From positions 1 to 64,000 of the forward strand of contig CBIHNF010000002.1 of assembly GCA_966211335.1 (NCBI GenBank): 64,000 nucleotides of DNA, written 5' to 3'. This document shows positions 62,176 to 64,000 of this stretch, piece by piece. The DNA comes from JAPWJZ01 sp966211335 (GTDB lineage Bacteria; Pseudomonadota; Alphaproteobacteria; Micavibrionales; UBA2020). Position 1 is the stretch's first letter. Each line of letters opens with the position of its first letter. The notes under the pieces are model-generated. The model did not search any database, was not told where the DNA came from, and worked only from the letters and a program-made list of their open reading frames with translations. Made by a program: the position numbers and the translations under genes.

Positions 62176-62997
62176 TTAGAACAGCTTGAGGATGGACTGG
62201 TTGGCTTGGCTAGCGAGGGACAGAGACGTGATGCCCAACTGCTGCGTGGTTTGCAGGGAGAGCAGTTTCGCGCCTTCCTCGTTCTTGTCAGCAACCGTCA
62301 GCTTGTCGCGGCCTTCTTGCAGAACGTTAACAAGGTTCTGCGTGAAGTCCTGGCGGGTCTGGATGATGTTGAGGTTGTTACCAAACGACGCTGCTTGTGC
62401 ACGAACCGTATCCAGCGCGGCCTTGATCTTGGTGATCTCGGACGTGATGTTTGCAGTGGTGTCGAGAGCGGAGGTCGTCAGGGCAAGGCCGGCAACTGCA
62501 GTATCTGTCACACCGGCAACGGTCAGGGACGACGAGCCCGTTTCGTTGAAGGTAACAGACAACGTACCACCAGCCAGAAGGTTGGTACCACGATAGCCTG
62601 CGTCAGTGGTCACCGAGTCAATCTGGCCTTGGATGGCAGCATAGGAGGCCGCATCGGTCACAGCGTTGGTGTTGGTGCCGGCGTTGGCGTTGGCGTTATC
62701 AAGCGCGCTCTGCGCCAGGGCTTCTGCCTGGTTCAGGAAGCTCGTGATGGTTTTGATACCTTCGTCAGCAGCTTTCAGGACCTGAATGCCCTGGCCGATG
62801 CCGTCAAGGAGAGAAGTCAGGTCGCTTGCGCGGTTGTTAACGGACTGCGCTGCGAAGTACGAACTGGGGTTATCCAGAGCGCTGTTCACTTTCAGGCCGG
62901 TAGCGAGGCGGAGCTGGGTGCTGTCGAGGAGTTTTTGAGTGCCCTGCAGCGAGAGGAGGTTGGAGCGGAGGGCAGCCGTAAGGGTGACGTCAGACAT
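62176..62997 (-). CDS. Flagellin
   Basis: 273 residues. Conserved flagellin ends: LRSNLLSLQGTQKLLDSTQL with LATGLKVNSALDNPSSYFAA at the N-terminus and TTQQLGITSLSLASQANQSI at the C-terminus. The variable central part (about 110-190) is short, as in the small alphaproteobacterial flagellins. It is the filament subunit; it has no signal peptide because it is exported by the flagellar type III route. Confidence 0.95.
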   Translation of the reverse strand: MSDVTLTAALRSNLLSLQGTQKLLDSTQLRLATGLKVNSALDNPSSYFAAQSVNNRASDLTSLLDGIGQGIQVLKAADEGIKTITSFLNQAEALAQSALDNANANAGTNTNAVTDAASYAAIQGQIDSVTTDAGYRGTNLLAGGTLSVTFNETGSSSLTVAGVTDTAVAGLALTTSALDTTANITSEITKIKAALDTVRAQAASFGNNLNIIQTRQDFTQNLVNVLQEGRDKLTVADKNEEGAKLLSLQTTQQLGITSLSLASQANQSILKLF

Positions 62998-63319
62998 TGC
63001 ATGTTCCTTTTCTAGGTTGATGCGTTATGAAGCGGTCGCGGGTTACTCCCTTGACCATATAGTCATCATGACACGTGACCCCTTAACAAAAGGTTTACAT
63101 TGCATAATCTGCACACGGCATAAACTGCCGGGGCTTTTAATGGCCTGTAATTACTTGGCTATTTCTCCTGTTTTATTTTTCGGCGGCGGATGATGTGGCA
63201 GGTTTTTCCTCCGGAATGAATCAATTTTAGAGAATCGCGTTCAAAAATGCGGCCTCTGAAAGGGATAGATGCAAGAGGCGTGCCGCGGCTGCTATGCTTG
63301 GCTGCGCAATAAACGAGGC
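62998..63319. promoter_or_regulatory. Intergenic region upstream of flagellin
   Basis: This 322-base stretch between the flagellin and the next divergent gene holds one imperfect CtrA-like box (TTAA-N7-TTTA at 63083-63097). I looked for a sigma54 GG-N10-GC or a sigma28 element on the minus strand and saw no convincing match. Confidence 0.35.
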
Positions 63320-63829
63320 ATGACGATGACCGAACCCCTGACATTCCCTTACCGCTACAAGGCCGGCCGCCTGTTCCTGTGCATTTTCTTTTTCGGCGGT
63401 TGCGCAGCTATTCTCGCGCATGAGGCGCTGGACAATACCCGCGGCGTCATCATCAACCACCTTATCGAGCTGGATGCCGGCAATGCGACTGTTTTCTACT
63501 GGGTGCTGGCCGCGCTGTCGCTCGGCTTCGTCATCCTGGGCATTCTCGGCTTTCTGGCGCAGCTGACAGCGGATGACGAAGCGCAGGTCCTGACCTTGGG
63601 CGACACGGCCATGACGCTGCCGCAGGGCGCCTTCCGCAAGGTGCCGCGAGAGGTTGCCTACGCCGATATTGCTGGCCTTCAGACGCAGCAGGTGCAGGGC
63701 CAGCGCTTCTTGATCGTAAAGCTTGCCGATGGCAAGAAACTCAGCATCGCCGCCGCCGCGCTGCCCCGGAAGGAAGATTTCGATACGGTTTGCGCTTATA
63801 TTGTGGCAAAGCTGCCAAAGAGCGCATAG
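63320..63829 (+). CDS. Hypothetical protein with two membrane helices
   Basis: About 169 residues from the ATG at 63320. Membrane helices lie near residues 16-36 (RLFLCIFFFGGCAAILAHEA) and 58-80 (VFYWVLAALSLGFVILGILG), followed by a soluble domain of about 85 residues with a PH-like beta pattern (QVLTLGDTAMTLPQG, QRFLIVKLADGKKLSI). I recognise no named family. Confidence 0.6.
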   Translation: MTMTEPLTFPYRYKAGRLFLCIFFFGGCAAILAHEALDNTRGVIINHLIELDAGNATVFYWVLAALSLGFVILGILGFLAQLTADDEAQVLTLGDTAMTLPQGAFRKVPREVAYADIAGLQTQQVQGQRFLIVKLADGKKLSIAAAALPRKEDFDTVCAYIVAKLPKSA

Positions 63830-63837
63830 GGCGGCTT

Positions 63838-63867
63838 TTGCCAAAAGTGCCCGACATGCGGTATAAT
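63838..63867 (+). promoter_or_regulatory. Predicted sigma70-type promoter of the last partial gene
   Basis: TTGCCA, an 18-base spacer and a perfect TATAAT, 26 bases before the ATG at 63894. Confidence 0.5.
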
Positions 63868-63893
63868 TGAATAGTCACATCCGGCAGGGCGGT

Positions 63894-64000
63894 ATGGATC
63901 ATTACAGCATCGTCAAGCGCAGCAGTCTCGACCACGGGCAGGAACAGCTGGTGCTGCACCGTGTCAGTCTCGAGGACGCGGTTGATAATATCCGCGCAAT
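63894..64000 (+). CDS. Hypothetical protein, N-terminal end (partial)
   Basis: The first 35 codons are visible (start MDHYSIVKRSSLDHGQEQLV) before the window ends. The ATG follows GGCAGGGCGGT and a good promoter. Too little is present to assign a family. Confidence 0.5.
   Translation, partial: MDHYSIVKRSSLDHGQEQLVLHRVSLEDAVDNIRA

Noticed and set aside
63001..63180. Sigma54 or sigma28 promoter for flagellin
   Set aside because: GG and GC pairs are found only with a wrong spacing, and no GCCGATAA-like element is present.
1..64000. tRNA, rRNA, CRISPR array, insertion sequence or integrase
   Set aside because: No cloverleaf, repeat-spacer pattern, terminal inverted repeat with transposase, or recombinase motif was recognised by reading.

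Overview
The window is a high-GC chromosomal segment from a motile alphaproteobacterium. The class is indicated by CtrA, a ChpT-type histidine phosphotransferase, the FlbT/FlaF flagellin regulators, FlbD, and a cytochrome-oxidase/DUF983/SURF1 cluster. The genus cannot be fixed from sequence reading alone; a free-living or predatory Rhodospirillales/Micavibrio-like organism would fit. No tRNA, rRNA, CRISPR array or insertion sequence was recognised.

Layout. 1-5.8 kb: end of cytochrome oxidase subunit III, DUF983 protein, SURF1, M32 carboxypeptidase, threonine synthase and PyrD, mostly overlapping on the + strand, with one zinc-peptidase-like gene opposite. 5.8-8.6 kb: an ankyrin protein, a degenerate membrane EAL protein and a HAD hydrolase. 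8.7-19.35 kb: three very large tandem DotA/TraY-like membrane proteins. Each has its own copy of a conserved sigma70-type promoter and leader and its own terminator, and no other type IV secretion gene lies in the window. 19.4-25.1 kb: a yejABEF-type peptide ABC importer. 25.1-37.2 kb: small membrane proteins, an FkbM methyltransferase, a fused indolepyruvate ferredoxin oxidoreductase, rpsU, two paralogous ankyrin proteins with a shared C-terminal module, an M24 aminopeptidase, an RlmM-like methyltransferase and hypotheticals.

37.3-45.0 kb: phosphomannomutase, chpT, a coupled cheA-cheW-cheY-cheB-cheR operon, then ctrA on the opposite strand. 45.3-62.2 kb: flagellar genes. fliI-fliJ run on +; fliF-fliG-fliH-fliN-flbD-flhA-flhF-flhG-fliK(like) run on -; then flaG-like (+), flaF, flbT and flagellin (-). 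An AT-rich DUF5677-like gene sits between fliJ and fliK. The right end holds an unknown membrane protein and the start of another gene.

How it fits together: candidate CtrA boxes (TTAA-N7-TTAA) lie upstream of ctrA, of the flaG/fliF divergent region and of flbT-flaF. A GANTC methylation site sits beside the ctrA promoter. Together with chpT this suggests a cell-cycle phosphorelay controlling motility. The most unusual element is the DotA/TraY triplet with its triplicated promoter-leader.
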